Source: Porites lobata (taxonomy: Eukaryota > Cnidaria > Anthozoa > Scleractinia > Poritidae). Taken from it: a DNA stretch of 64,000 nucleotides. The DNA lies in NCBI GenBank assembly GCA_942486035.1, contig CALNXK010000002.1:4877501-4941500 (forward strand). Direction: 5' to 3'. Position 1 is the stretch's first letter. Each line of letters opens with the position of its first letter. The notes below the pieces were generated by a model that was given only the letters and a program-made list of their open reading frames with translations, searched no databases and was not told the origin of the DNA. Both the position numbers and the translations under genes were made by a program. Positions 55,901 to 63,992 of the stretch are shown piece after piece.

Positions 55901-58900
55901 TGTAAGACCACAAATGTTATCCTACGTTTCTCATCATTTGCATTTTCACTTCCACTCGCAATTTTACTCCCATTCGTTTTGTCATTTCTCTGTTTCCATT
56001 CCCAATCCTATTTTTATTGTCATACTTTTACTTTCCTAACCAGGAGCACAAATGAGGTGAGATAATCTTGGACAGCTTTTAATCAGTATTTTGGATCAGT
56101 AGTCAGTACTTTTAAACAATCATGATTATTTCATTCATATTATTTTCCAGCATTGTTCCTCACCTCTTCTACTCACTCAATAATGACACACAGTCTGTTG
56201 TCATTTCTGCAGCCCAGAGTCAAATCAGTAAGTTTTATTGTATTAATGGGTAACTTTAGCAGATATTGAGTTGCCAGAAAAAAGCAAATGAAAGAGAGAA
56301 ATTAGGAAGGAAGGAAGGAAGAATGAAAGGAAATAGATACATTTTAAAATGTAAACCAACTTGTGCATTCATTGGGGCATTAAAAATGTATTAAGGTGGA
56401 TAGAAGAAGAAGAAAATTTTCTAAATGATATTATGACATCAGAACTTTTTGCTTCATTTGCAAATATTATCATGTAATGCTAAAATTTCACAATTTTTAT
56501 CAAAATCTGCTCATAACTTATCTGGCATACTAATTTTACTTAAATGCTGTGCTGTTTTTCTGCTGTTATTCCTGATGCTGTTCTTTTAGCAATGCATTTC
56601 AATATTACCTGGCTCTTGTTTGGGGATATGACACTACCTTTTGTTAATATTTGGGATGTTTTAGGTGGACTGAGTATTCAGGAGTCGCAGAGTAAAGGTT
56701 ATACCCAGTCAGTTATTGACACAAACCTGTCAAGAATAGTGTCTCTTATCACAAACAGGTTAAATCATGCCACATCAAGAACCTCCATGGTATGGCAATC
56801 AAACAACATAATTATTTTTCATTTCTGTTTGCTAGTTGTTGTTATAGTCTTTTTGTCTTCTTGATCCTAATCCATACTTCTGGTCCTCTCTGTCTTATTC
56901 ATTAACCCTCTAAACCCTAAGATCAAAATTTGAATTCTCATTTGTTGCCTCTATTCATTTCCTAGAGAGGAAGTGGGGAGAAGTTGATAAAATATCAAGC
57001 AAATTCATCTTGTGTGATCATGTCTGTAATTCTCATGACCACTCTGTTGTACAAAGCATTGATATTACAAGGAGAAATTTGATGCTGATCACTCTTAGGG
57101 CTTAAAGGGTTAAGGTTTTATTCAAAATATTCTTTTAAATCTCCTTGTTTTAATTTTGAGTTTTATTCTAAGCTTAGGAGCTCTTATTGGCCAACAAAGG
57201 AACTTGTTAGCCTCTTTCAGTTATTGTTTATGAATGACAGACAGAAGATGAAAGATAGAAATTACAACCTATTGAAACAGTCTTTTCCTACCGCTAATTT
57301 ACAATCCTCTCTCGGGGATTCGTAACTTTTCTGTTACACAACCTATCACCTCACAACGCTGATGAAGTTTGAGTGACTCGGACGAAGTATTCGTTTCGTT
57401 TTTTTGCTCTGAGTTTTGGAATTGTCTTTACTAAAAGTATTTTCATAGAGAAATGCTTTTCAAGAAGCATTTGATTTTTGTTGGTGCCATTGACCAGGAG
57501 AAACAAAGACTGAAACAAAAATATCTACCTCTTAAGCTTGTAAATACTGTTTTCCTGTAAAGGTCAAAATAAAACTTACAAGCTAAAGACTTCTAATGAT
57601 TTACATCCAGAACCCCATGACTAAATGCAACAGACATTTTAATTAATTTAAGGTAATCTCATTTTGACAGCTTGGTTGTATTCATGTTTTAACACTACTC
57701 ACGGACGCGTTCCCTGTTGCAATCCATCCTGAAGCTTGGGGTTGCAGTGTATCACTTTCATGCAAAAGTCCCCTACCCACCCATCCCATAGGACCATTCA
57801 GCACACCTCCCAGACCCTCAAGTCCCAGTGCTGCTTGTGCAGGGGGAGGAGGACCTTTGTCATTAGCTGTGAGCAGTATGATATCTTCATGGCTGGCTTA
57901 TGACTTCTTTGCACATCAGCAGTTGTTACAGGTAAGTTCTGGTTTTACTTAAATCATAGTTTGAGCCATGGTCTGTCTATATTATGATAGTTTTTATTAT
58001 GAATAAGGGTCTTTTAATAATGGTTATTATAAGAAATATTATGTGGATAAATTTGGTAACAAATAGCTATTGAAGTTTGATGATGGTATGCACTGGATAA
58101 ATCTCAGTCCAGTGGATACGGCAAATGATTTCCTTAAATCTTATTTGCTGGATAGTGGTAATTTGTTCACGTGTTTATAATACTCGCCATGTATACTAGT
58201 GGTATAGTAGCTCTCTCCTTCGCAGAGACTTTTGCTGGATATTCCAATAAAAATTGCAAGTAGTTAAAAAATAATAAGCGCGCGGTGGACGATGGGAAGA
58301 GAGAAAGGGTGGCATCATTTCCTGTCTTTCCCCTTCCCATCGTCCCTCGCGCTCTTTCCAGTTTTTCCTCTCCCCAGCCTCCTTAGGACACAAAGAGGTC
58401 AGCGTCTCTGTGGAGGAGAGTGGTATAGTCATCTTTTAGTCCGTTCTGTGCTACAGACACTGGTTCCCATGGCCTTGGTGCACTCTTACTGCTCTTACTT
58501 CCTTTTTCATAAAACAGATTGCAGGAAGTATCTTGTTTGGTGCAGGCTGTAGTGGTATCCATGTGGCACTAAAGCTGTACTCTGAAAGAGGTCCCCATGA
58601 TCAACCGCTAAGTTCAGCTGAGAACTGGAGCATATTCACTGATGGTGCTTTGGCACCTCAGGCAGAAAAGCTAATCTATCATATTATAAGGTAAAGTTAT
58701 AGATTTCACTCTCTACGGGTGATTGTGTATGGAATGTGTGCTGATCAAATTAAGATTTGCCTCAGAAAACAGCCATCGTTTCCTGACACCACAACTGGTT
58801 TCCCGCAAAATGACGTCTGAGGGACGAATGCAGAAATTCCATACTGATGACCTGGGTAGTACTTCTGATTTGTTGAAGCAAATATCCCTCGCGGCACGAC

Positions 58901-61900
58901 TAATCAGAAGTGCTTTAAGCACTACCCAATCTGAGCAGTGACACGTCATCAGTATGCAATTTCTGCTCTCATCCCTCAGACGTCATTTTGCGGGAGACCA
59001 GTGGTTACATCGCGTAATGTTGGCTGTTTTCTTAGGCTAAATTGAGATTTACAAACTAAGGTTTTGATGTTTGTATAGCCGCTAGTTTGCCCGTTGGATT
59101 TTTTTATCGTTTAAAAAAATCCTATGGGCAAATGTGACAGCTGTTATTTGTTTGCTGCAAATGAATCCACGTTTAGCATTGCAAAACGTTTGGACCTACA
59201 TGCAAGGCGGAACCAAATTTTATTGCGAACCCAACCCTGCAGTGATGCTCATTGCAGTATTCAAAGCATGAATGCATTGGTGAGAGGCGATACTGCTGAC
59301 TGCTGAATCACTCCTATACTCACACGTGACTTCTCCCGACTCCCCCAAATGGAGGGCTTTTTCGCAGGCTACGTTACCAGTGGCGGATCCAGACCCTCAG
59401 GTAAGGGGGGTGGGCTCAGTTTTGTCTAAAAATAAGGGAACCCGGACCCCCGGGCCTCTCCCCTGGATCTGCCACTGGAGTCACTCAAAGTCTGTAAACA
59501 AATAGGAGGAGAGAAAAGGCAAAGGAAGCAGTTCTGCTGAAATGTCTGTGTAGTGAGGATTGGCCAATCAACTAATTACCTGAATATATAGATTGAAAGT
59601 TAATTTCAAAGTGTACTTTTTTTTTTCTAGATTGCTGAACATTTTTGCTCATGTTATTGACAATATCATCCCCGGTGCTCATTCTTTTAAGGTACAGTTT
59701 TATTTGACACCTAGAAATTTGAAGAAGGAGTTTCTCCTTTAATCAAAAAAATAGGTAAATAGCTCAATATCTGTAGGTTTGTCTTAAGTTGAATTTACAT
59801 GAAACACAGCGAAAAAATATTGTCAACTTCAACCTGACGTTTGCTATTTGCGATAAACGTGGATGTAAAATCTCTTTAATAATTCAGAGAGATGTCAGAT
59901 ATTTAAGGCAATGTCATTGCTTTGCATGTGAATGCTTTTAAAATGCAAGGAATACAGAGATTAAGTTTGGTGATTGCAATGCTTGAAAGATGTTTTGAAA
60001 GATTTAGAATCAGAATTGACATGATTGTGAAGAAGGGGAAGAAGCATTTACAACTGAAAATTATAGTCAGCAACTCTGTGACCTCTATGAACTGAACTTG
60101 TACGGTAAATGGAGAGAAGAAGTGGTTATTTCACCTTGCCATGGTAGCAAAATTTCTGGATCTCAGCAAACCGTGGTTCTGCAAATACATGTATGGCAGA
60201 AAAAAAACGAAAAAAAAAAACTGACATGTATGACTTTCCTGAGCATGACTGCCCTCAGGACAAAATGGTGGCCCATTTTTTTCTTTCTTCGTACGACAAT
60301 GGCCGTCTCTGTGAAGAAAGATTGTTGAGATCTATAAATTTTGCTGCCATGGTAATGTGACGACACACTTAACCCTATTGGCTGCCATAAGAGATTCAAA
60401 AGCTGAGGGTTCTTGTTATTCACAGCTCCTCATATTGTGTTCCTAATAAGGGATTTGTTCTTATCTAGCTGACATTTCCAGGCCAGAATAAAGATAAACA
60501 ACAAGCTGCAACAGCTATTCCTGGTGTGGCTGCTCCCCAGATCACTCCCGGTTCCAGTCCAGCTGCATCTGTTCCCAAGAAGCTGCTGACCAAGAGTAAG
60601 CGGGCTCTGTCTGAAGCGGATCTGCATCAAGCTAGTGCAGATAGGCCAGTTACACCTTCTAAGAGCCAAACAGGAGTAACTTCGGGTTCAGACACTACTG
60701 AGCACAACACTCAGAGCCCTCCGCCTAAGAGCAGCATCGGAACTTTTCACCATTTACCTCACTACATGAAGCTGTATGAGATCATCAAAGGAGCTTTTGC
60801 TAATAATCAGGTGAAATAAGTTTTGAAGTATTTAAGCGCGCACGCAAGCTGTCCTTTTGGGCTATCAAGTGTTAGAGGGTTACGTGCATTGCAAACAGCG
60901 AGCAAAGTACCATTTGAACAGACTATGTAAGTCAAGCGGTTGCATACCAGGCTTAGAGCAGACCTGGCCGGACCAAGACGCAGATTCTTTTTTAAAATTA
61001 AGTAATTGAGTACAAAGTGTTTTCTTTGTTACACATCTGCAAATGGTAAGAGCTTCTAGTCTTTTCGGATAAGTACAAATGATTATCATCTTGCATCACA
61101 TAAGAGGTGTTCTGTTTCTTTATGATTGTTCGAAGACTACATGAAAACCAAACTTTATGGGTCAGAAATGGCACTGAACAGCGGAAAATATGCATGACAG
61201 TGATGCGATGTCGAGAGTAGAGGGTCATTGCAAACGCCTATCAGGTCTGGGTATATGACAACTGTTATGTGACAAGTTGCGTATTCGAACAACTTTTCAC
61301 GTATGAAACATTGATTTATATATTTATCACATTTGAACTGGTGGGTCAGATTTTCGGCGTTGGTCAAATAAAATTAAGCAATTTCCTCATGTATGGAAGC
61401 AAATGCAAGTTCATGCATGCAACTTGCTTGTATGGGTGGGACCTAATATAGTGTGATACAGGCAATTTAGCCTCCCAAGTAGACGCTTTTATGGCTTCGT
61501 CACGGGTTTCTCCCCCACGGACTTTCGTTTGGGATGATTGCATGACTAGCTAAAAGAACGTCTGCGTTGGAGGCTATAGCCAATTTTGGCAGCACTTGTA
61601 CTAAAGTAAACACTGGTGTGATAACCAGTCTCTTGTCATGCTTCTAATTGTAAGGAAAAATTGTTTGAAGCGTTACATGATTACTCTAATTTATATCCTA
61701 CCAGGTGTCTCTGATAGATCCATCTCAAGACAAGTTTTGTCAGTTTGTGAATGCAGCATTGGAGGCTTTGTCCCTTCTTCTTGAAGTTACGGCGTTTTCA
61801 GACATCGGGAAAGTAAGATCGCGATTGAACATTTGATATTGCATTCAGAATAGATGTCACGGCAATCTAATTTTATTGAGACCACTATCTGCCTTTTGTG

Positions 61901-63584
61901 TTGTAGCATGTTGAAGAAATTCTTAGCTATTTACAAGTTTGTGTCAAAGTGGAGGCGACTAAGACTTTCCTGTGTGTTCAACAGGTAAGAGGTATTTAGA
62001 TTCAATTGAGAGTGAATGATTAGCTCACGTAGTTACAGCTCTTATTCTTTAAACTTTTGTGTAATGTGAGTGCTTTCAGTCCAAAAAAATCCTTAAATCG
62101 AGCTACAACGAAAGTAAGGGACAGTTTAGATGTAGATAAGAATTACGACGTGCACAGCCGCATGATTAACGTAGCGTGGACATTGTAATTGACGTAAAGC
62201 AAAAATGTCAAAATAGATTTCGTGTGTTGTTTAATAACTTAGCTACTGTAAGAGTTATGGGTGTGAAATGCTTCGTCAATTCTTTGTTTAACAGCTGTTG
62301 CGTGCTATGTTTGGTATCAATGCCCTAAGCCAGCCTGAACTCGCTCAAGCATCCATGGTCCCTCCATGTTTAGCTGTCAGTCATGTTACATTGCCAGCAC
62401 AAATTGATCAGTTGCAGCCTGCAGATGATCAATTATACCAGTCGTGCTTCGTTCAGCCAGTGGCACTTGTTACACAGTGTCTGAATAAGTTAAAACCTAA
62501 AGAGGAAGGAAAGGAGAAAGGAAAAGATGAAGAAGTCTTGGGGTACGTGAGCTATTATTGTTAATTAAGCTGTTAATGTGGTTGTATCATCATCATCATC
62601 ATCATCATCATCATTATCATCGGCATCATCGTCATCATGAGCATCGTCATCATCATCATCATCATCATTATCAGCAACAGCATCATCATCATTATCAGCA
62701 GCATGATCTTCAGCTGAGCATCCGCATCGTAAGCATCAGAATCAGCATCATCATGATCAGCATCACTATCGTCATCAAAAGAGAGATTTAGGGTCACGTT
62801 TACCGTTTCACGTTTAATTTGTACCACATGACCAAGTTTTCCCTTCAATCCTCTTTTGCTGTTCATTACTTTTACAGACAAATTAGTAGTTTCACTTTAG
62901 TTTTATCCACAAGACTGAACTTGGACTTTTGTTATCTACTCATTTTTTTCTTTGAGATTTTGAGAAATTCTCAACTTGAACCTGACGTTTGCCGTTTGCC
63001 GTAAACTTGACTCAATCATCATAATAACAATCCACATCAACATAATTCTCATCATCGCCATCATCATCGTCATTTTCATGATGGCAAATTGAATGTGTCC
63101 ATGCCCTAGACCAGCATTGCTATAAATAACGAGACAAAGGTAACACACTTAAAAAGATACGTGGAAAGTTAGTAATTTGTAGTTTTACAGTATTTTACCC
63201 GTGGCTCATGTGGCAAGAAAGAAGGTGTCTACAATCATTAATTGCCATCATTTGTACTGATATCGGGAAGCGTCTTCCATATATGGTCAATGCTCACTGG
63301 TTATGAAGAATTAGCCAGGGGATTTAAGCCAATCAGAAACGGTACAATATTTTGAATAATAATAAATCTAATATCTAACGGCTTGCCGAGCTGGTTTTCA
63401 GTGGGGCCTCCAGTGATAACTAAAATTAATTTGGAATTCAAGAGACTTTTTTATGTTTGTGCATGTTATTTTTTTTACCCTTCTGTTGATTTAATTTGTT
63501 TTTTTCAGTGGAATTGGTTTGTTTATCAAAAAACTCAGAAAAAAATCAGCGACAAATGTTCGACCGGCCATGAAACTGGACAAG
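38062..63584 (+). CDS. HTT: huntingtin, N-terminal 40% (27 exons, continues beyond window)
   Basis: Twenty-seven exons with GT/AG sites and consistent phase give 1,328 codons. Matches to vertebrate huntingtin run in order: the amphipathic N-terminal helix (DKLLKIFDALKNF), SKKDRISHLN, ESDVRLVAGESLNKLIK, ELYKEIKKNGSARSLRAAL, LIRPQKCRPFIANLLPC, TRRTAASS, HQNHNVVTASLETLLQLLRT, LRNNTYWLVK, NLSRIVSLIT, GTFHHLPHYMKLYE and DIGKHVEEIL. Huntingtin is a very large HEAT-repeat scaffold of cytoplasm and vesicles, involved in trafficking, autophagy and mitotic spindle orientation, and stabilised by HAP40. There is no polyglutamine or proline-rich stretch after the N-terminal helix. Exon 11 (883 nt) holds the long acidic disordered segment. 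The remaining ~60% lies to the right of the window. Confidence 0.95.
38262..39969. mobile_element. ATCGAT-rich DNA transposon in HTT intron 1, 7-bp target duplication
   Basis: 1,708 bp with terminal inverted repeats CAGGGCGTACCCAATCGATG (left) and its complement (right). It is flanked by a perfect 7-bp direct repeat TGTATTG (38255-38261 and 39970-39976). Both subterminal regions consist of dense ATCGAT-containing repeats (gccaatcgatgacaatcgat). The only longer frame (38630-38980) is hydrophobic with no transposase motif, so it is non-autonomous. A second inverted pair inside, GTTTACACAGGCGATTTTT (39127) and AAAATCGCCTCTGTAAG (39391), marks a nested MITE. Confidence 0.88.
39127..39414. mobile_element. 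MITE nested in the ATCGAT transposon
   Basis: Inverted ends GTTTACACAGGCGATTTTT and AAAAATCGCCTCTGTAAGTA, about 290 bp apart, non-coding (contains cgcgatttccactgcg-type motifs). Confidence 0.6.
40434..40723. mobile_element. TA-flanked MITE, copy 2, in HTT intron 1
   Basis: Ends CCGTAAAACTCCAAAAATAAG and the near complement CTTATTTTCAGAATTTTACGG, flanked by TA. Same family and orientation as 27181-27468. Confidence 0.8.
41127..41210 (+). CDS. HTT: HTT exon 2
   Basis: 84 nt, acceptor ttttgtag, donor AAG|GTTAGT. Encodes KKKESLLSKKDRISHLNSV. Confidence 0.93.
41623..41743 (+). CDS. HTT: HTT exon 3
   Basis: 121 nt, acceptor acatcag, donor AAG|GTAAAC. Encodes a HEAT-type helix pair with ESDVRLVAGESLNKLIK. 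Confidence 0.95.
43070..43129 (+). CDS. HTT: HTT exon 4
   Basis: 60 nt, phase 0 to 0, acceptor acaaatag, donor AAG|GTATGT. Encodes GLMDYSLGRIHVELYKEIKK. Confidence 0.95.
43610..43689 (+). CDS. HTT: HTT exon 5
   Basis: 80 nt, acceptor ttttttag, donor CGG|TAAGC read as CG|GTAAGC. Encodes NGSARSLRAALSRFGDLCHL and IRPQKC. Confidence 0.95.
43939..43992 (+). repeat. tetranucleotide repeat (CAGT)n/(CAAT)n
   Basis: Five to seven CAGT units run into four CAAT units in HTT intron 5. The plus-strand ORF through it (QSVSQSVSQS) is repeat translation. Confidence 0.85.
44485..44908. mobile_element. CATGGTAG TIR element, copy 1, HTT intron 5
   Basis: Ends GACATCACATTACCATGGTAG plus TAAAATTTTTGGAT on the left and ATCCAAAAATTTTGCTACCA plus TATCAACATGACGTAAC on the right. 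The interior has a GGCAACAACGACGGCGACAG motif. Non-coding. Same family as 60131-60361. Confidence 0.65.
44989..45055 (+). CDS. HTT: HTT exon 6
   Basis: 67 nt, acceptor ttccccag, donor CAG|GTATTA. Encodes RPFIANLLPCIARISIRVED. Confidence 0.93.
46053..46124 (+). CDS. HTT: HTT exon 7
   Basis: 72 nt, phase 0, acceptor attaaag, donor AAG|GTGGGC. Encodes ETLAIAMQKMMYVLGSFTSD. It is contiguous in the protein with exon 6. Confidence 0.92.
46176..46550. mobile_element. foldback element enclosing a tRNA-like sequence, HTT intron 7
   Basis: Left arm CAACTTTTGCAGTTGCGAAAAGAAAGCCTGA region (46208-46238) and its complement on the right (46435-46469), extended outward by TCATCGCAGTTATAGACG and its complement. 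Next to the inverted arms a ~60-bp block (ctactttcatat ... cttcaccc ... catatatgattttcatat) occurs as a direct repeat at 46232-46292 and 46488-46547. The centre holds the tRNA-like unit. Confidence 0.75.
46353..46425 (+). tRNA. tRNA-like sequence (degenerate, Thr-AGT-like)
   Basis: 73 nt with a perfect 7-bp acceptor stem (GGCTTGT with ACAAGCC), a box A match TAGCTCAGTTGG (46360-46371) and a perfect box B GGTTCGAATCC (46405-46415). Read in canonical spacing, the anticodon would be AGT. But position 33 is C rather than T, two pairs of the anticodon stem are mismatched and the D stem is imperfect. It is therefore probably a tRNA-derived Pol III promoter of a SINE-like element rather than a working tRNA. 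Confidence 0.45.
46687..46828 (+). CDS. HTT: HTT exon 8
   Basis: 142 nt, acceptor ttaaaag, donor TTGG|GTGAGT. Encodes QLLKTFLPNLRSTSATTRRT and ends YEWLLNILL. Confidence 0.93.
47148..47356 (+). CDS. HTT: HTT exon 9
   Basis: 209 nt, acceptor taaccag, donor CAG|GTTTGC. Begins with MVLPFHEDKDSNVYLGVLMC and ends in a Ser-rich stretch. Confidence 0.93.
47567..47738. mobile_element. MITE with poly(A) run, HTT intron 9
   Basis: 172 bp with inverted ends CACATAGACCATAATGCAC and GTGCATTATGGTCTATGTG (one interruption). A run of more than 25 A lies at about 47596-47622. Non-coding. Confidence 0.75.
47981..48149 (+). CDS. HTT: HTT exon 10
   Basis: 169 nt, acceptor cttattag, donor GAAG|GTACTA. Encodes HQNHNVVTASLETLLQLLRT, among the best conserved segments. 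Confidence 0.95.
48337..49327. mobile_element. 990-bp foldback element, HTT intron 10
   Basis: Inverted ends AGTATGTGTAATCAAATGGT and its complement. The arms continue inward with AGGGAATAATTTCACGTGC/GCACGTGAAATTATTCCC and with paired gacatcttcattca/tgaatgaagatgtc blocks. An extra partial copy of the end (aatcaaatggtatactcatgaaattaggg) lies at 49192-49250. Non-coding. Confidence 0.75.
49704..50586 (+). CDS. HTT: HTT exon 11
   Basis: 883 nt, the longest exon seen, acceptor cttctttag, donor GGAAG|GTGTGT. Codes first for an acidic, Ser/Thr-rich disordered segment (ETPSEADSGTDEIETASTTE) matching the protease-sensitive disordered region of huntingtin, then for helical repeats ending QLRGSLAAVIGSVIRTGLKK. 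Confidence 0.93.
51116..51165 (+). CDS. HTT: HTT exon 12
   Basis: 50 nt, acceptor atttgtag, donor ACAG|GTATTA. Encodes RLDFDTWCIDSCQEMETG. Phases 2 and 1 join both neighbours. Confidence 0.82.
51568..51931. mobile_element. 364-bp near-perfect hairpin element, TTAA-flanked, HTT intron 12
   Basis: Ends ATGTTCTCAAAACATAGC and complement, with TTAA at 51564-51567 and 51932-51935. Complementary arms of over 140 nt (including GCTGACAGTTTCGATGACTG and AGGTGTCAGAAGCC) surround a short C-rich centre (tgcccctccccctccccc). GCCTTTTAAGG palindromes occur inside both arms. Confidence 0.88.
52470..52564 (+). CDS. HTT: HTT exon 13
   Basis: 95 nt, acceptor tgtaacag, donor AAG|GTAAAC. Encodes PLALEDLVPVLKSILQDESP. 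Confidence 0.92.
53111..53232. repeat. 122-bp palindrome, HTT intron 13
   Basis: Arms TTAAAATTTTTTAATCTAGG / complement, continuing GTTGATTCTCAA and TGTCTCCTAGCCCTA, with a centre TTCATGAA. It is nearly perfect and would form a long hairpin in the pre-mRNA. Confidence 0.85.
53346..53890 (+). pseudogene. LINE 3' fragment (CR1/L2-like reverse transcriptase end)
   Basis: The frame 53351-53692 reads like the C-terminal end of a CR1/L2-type non-LTR retrotransposon ORF2: DILKLNWLPG, then ERRDFNLLKLTFKALHAKQ, then TFQDTMAALINFLVNL and a terminal NWAQASLS. It is followed by an AT-rich 3' UTR and (TTAC)n at 53875-53889, a common CR1-type tail. The upstream portion, with the catalytic motifs, is absent: a 5'-truncated copy. 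Confidence 0.6.
53944..54045 (+). CDS. HTT: HTT exon 14
   Basis: 102 nt, phase 0, acceptor ttcctcag, donor AAG|GTACAG. Encodes NCFSVLCSSKHPKIALDLLN and LRNNTYWLVK. Confidence 0.94.
54282..54319 (+). CDS. HTT: HTT exon 15
   Basis: 38-nt microexon, acceptor aattatag, donor TTCAG|GTAGGA. Encodes VELLEILEEVDFR. Confidence 0.9.
54546..54609 (+). CDS. HTT: HTT exon 16
   Basis: 64 nt, acceptor cttttcag, donor TTT|GTAAGA. Encodes LLTFLKNKFEYLQESGKQRL. Confidence 0.88.
55003..55190 (+). repeat. tandem duplication unit 1, HTT intron 16
   Basis: Begins AAGGATAAAAATACAGTGAAACC, followed by a (CATA)n run and a unique stretch ending ATAATGGCCCTGTATATAG. Copied almost without change 232 bp downstream. 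Confidence 0.85.
55235..55420 (+). repeat. tandem duplication unit 2, HTT intron 16
   Basis: Second copy of the 55003 unit; I see only minor differences (for example agtggtcacc versus agcggccacc). The CATACATA arrays in both copies are a microsatellite. Confidence 0.85.
55644..55744 (+). CDS. HTT: HTT exon 17
   Basis: 101 nt, acceptor atcttcag, donor CTAG|GTATGG. Encodes LINRVVLYLLEDDDIRVRQA. Confidence 0.93.
56151..56227 (+). CDS. HTT: HTT exon 18
   Basis: 77 nt, acceptor tattttccag, donor ATCA|GTAAGT. Encodes IVPHLFYSLNNDTQSVVISA. Confidence 0.9.
56665..56789 (+). CDS. HTT: HTT exon 19
   Basis: 125 nt, acceptor atgttttag, donor ATG|GTATGG. Encodes GLSIQESQSKGYTQSVIDTN and LSRIVSLIT. A second in-frame acceptor at 56589 would lengthen it by 75 nt; the short form fits the family better. 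Confidence 0.85.
57671..57931 (+). CDS. HTT: HTT exon 20
   Basis: 261 nt, phase 0, acceptor attttgacag, donor CAG|GTAAGT. Encodes LGCIHVLTLLTDAFPVAIHP, a Pro/Ser-rich loop, and SSWLAYDFFAHQQLLQ. Confidence 0.93.
58202..58432. mobile_element. short TIR element, HTT intron 20
   Basis: Imperfect outer inverted pair CTCTCCTTCGCAGAGAC / GTCTCTGTGGAGGAGAG and an inner pair around GGTGGACGATGGGAA / TTCCCATCGTCC. GC-rich, non-coding. Confidence 0.6.
58518..58690 (+). CDS. HTT: HTT exon 21
   Basis: 173 nt, acceptor ataaaacag, donor ATAAG|GTAAAG. Encodes IAGSILFGAGCSGIHVALKL and NWSIFTDGALAPQAEKL. Confidence 0.92.
58759..59037. mobile_element. GCCTCAG MITE, copy 1, HTT intron 21
   Basis: 279 bp with ends GCCTCAGAAAACAGCCA and TGGCTGTTTTCTTAGGC. 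An inner inverted pair (ACTTCTGATT / AATCAGAAGT) surrounds CCTCGCGGCAC. The same organisation occurs at 63710-63992. Confidence 0.75.
59378..59477. mobile_element. 100-bp MITE related to 1997-2168, HTT intron 21
   Basis: Ends CAGTGGCGGATCCAG and CTGGATCTGCCACTG. The ends resemble the hAT-type MITE at 1997. No clear target duplication is visible. Confidence 0.65.
59631..59691 (+). CDS. HTT: HTT exon 22
   Basis: 61 nt, acceptor ttttctag, donor AAG|GTACAG. Encodes LLNIFAHVIDNIIPGAHSFK. Confidence 0.92.
60131..60361. mobile_element. CATGGTAG TIR element, copy 2, HTT intron 22
   Basis: Ends TTGCCATGGTAGCAAAATTT plus CTGGATCTCAGCAA on the left, and TTGTTGAGATCTATAAATTT plus TGCTGCCATGGTAA on the right. 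Non-coding. Confidence 0.65.
60469..60810 (+). CDS. HTT: HTT exon 23
   Basis: 342 nt, phase 0, acceptor ttatctag, donor CAG|GTGAAA. A Pro/Ser/Lys-rich linker (KSKRALSEADLH) followed by GTFHHLPHYMKLYEIIKGAF, matching the conserved HLPSYLKLHD segment. Confidence 0.94.
61468..61576. mobile_element. short TAGCCTC MITE, copy 2, HTT intron 23
   Basis: 109 bp with ends TAGCCTCCCAAGTAGACG and CGTCTGCGTTGGAGGCTA. Related to 32521-32602. Confidence 0.65.
61705..61812 (+). CDS. HTT: HTT exon 24
   Basis: 108 nt, acceptor tcctaccag, donor AAA|GTAAGA. Encodes FVNAALEALSLLLEVTAFSD and IGK. Confidence 0.93.
61907..61984 (+). CDS. HTT: HTT exon 25
   Basis: 78 nt, acceptor tgttgtag, donor CAG|GTAAGA. Encodes HVEEILSYLQVCVKVEATKT then FLCVQQ. 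Confidence 0.94.
62295..62542 (+). CDS. HTT: HTT exon 26
   Basis: 248 nt, acceptor gtttaacag, donor TTGGG|GTACGT read as GG|GTACGTG. Encodes LLRAMFGINALSQPELAQAS and a Lys/Glu-rich end. Confidence 0.92.
62588..62775 (+). repeat. CAT trinucleotide microsatellite, HTT intron 26
   Basis: About 190 bp of imperfect CAT/CAG repeats starting 46 nt after the exon 26 donor. ORFs on both strands through it are His- or Met-rich repeat translation. A shorter ATC-rich patch lies at 63015-63080. Confidence 0.88.
63509..63584 (+). CDS. HTT: HTT exon 27 (last seen)
   Basis: 76 nt, acceptor tttttcag, donor AAG|GTAAAA. Encodes GIGLFIKKLRKKSATNVRPA and MKLDK; phase 2 in and 0 out. The match is weaker than neighbours but position and phase fit. 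Later exons lie outside the window. Confidence 0.78.
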
Positions 63585-63709
63585 GTAAAAGTAACTTTTA
63601 TACAGCTCTAGTCCTTCTAGGAAAATAACACGTAGTTTGCATTTAACCGTTGGTAATTGTTTAACGTGACTTAAATGTTTGACTGTGTGGTGAAATTAGG
63701 TACCGCTTA

Positions 63710-63992
63710 GCCTCAGAAAAGAAGCGACAATTCGAAATCCCCTTCCGAAATCACGACCAAGTGAATGAGCGGAGAAATTCCAAATGGATGACGTGTCACT
63801 ACCCAGATTAAGGTCGTGCTTCTGATTGGCTGAAGCAAGTTTTCCTCGCGGCACAACCAATCAGAAGTACTACACACATCTAGGTTTTGACATGTCATAA
63901 GTATGAAACTTCTGTGCTCGTTACTCAGACTTCATTTAGCGAGGAAACCGGTGGTGACGTCGCGAAATATCGGCTTTTTTCTCAGGGTAGGC
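63710..63992. mobile_element. GCCTCAG MITE, copy 2, HTT intron 27
   Basis: Left end GCCTCAGAAAAGAAGCGAC, right end CGGCTTTTTTCTCAGGGTAGGC. It shares with 58759-59037 the inner ACTTCTGATTGG / CCAATCAGAAGT pair and TCCTCGCGGCAC. Confidence 0.65.

Noticed and set aside
56590..56664. Longer form of HTT exon 19 using the acceptor at 56589
   Set aside because: In frame but adds 25 hydrophobic residues without counterpart in the family; T-rich intron-like composition. Cannot be fully excluded without RNA data.
62558..62881. His-rich and Met-rich ORFs
   Set aside because: Translation of the CAT microsatellite on both strands.
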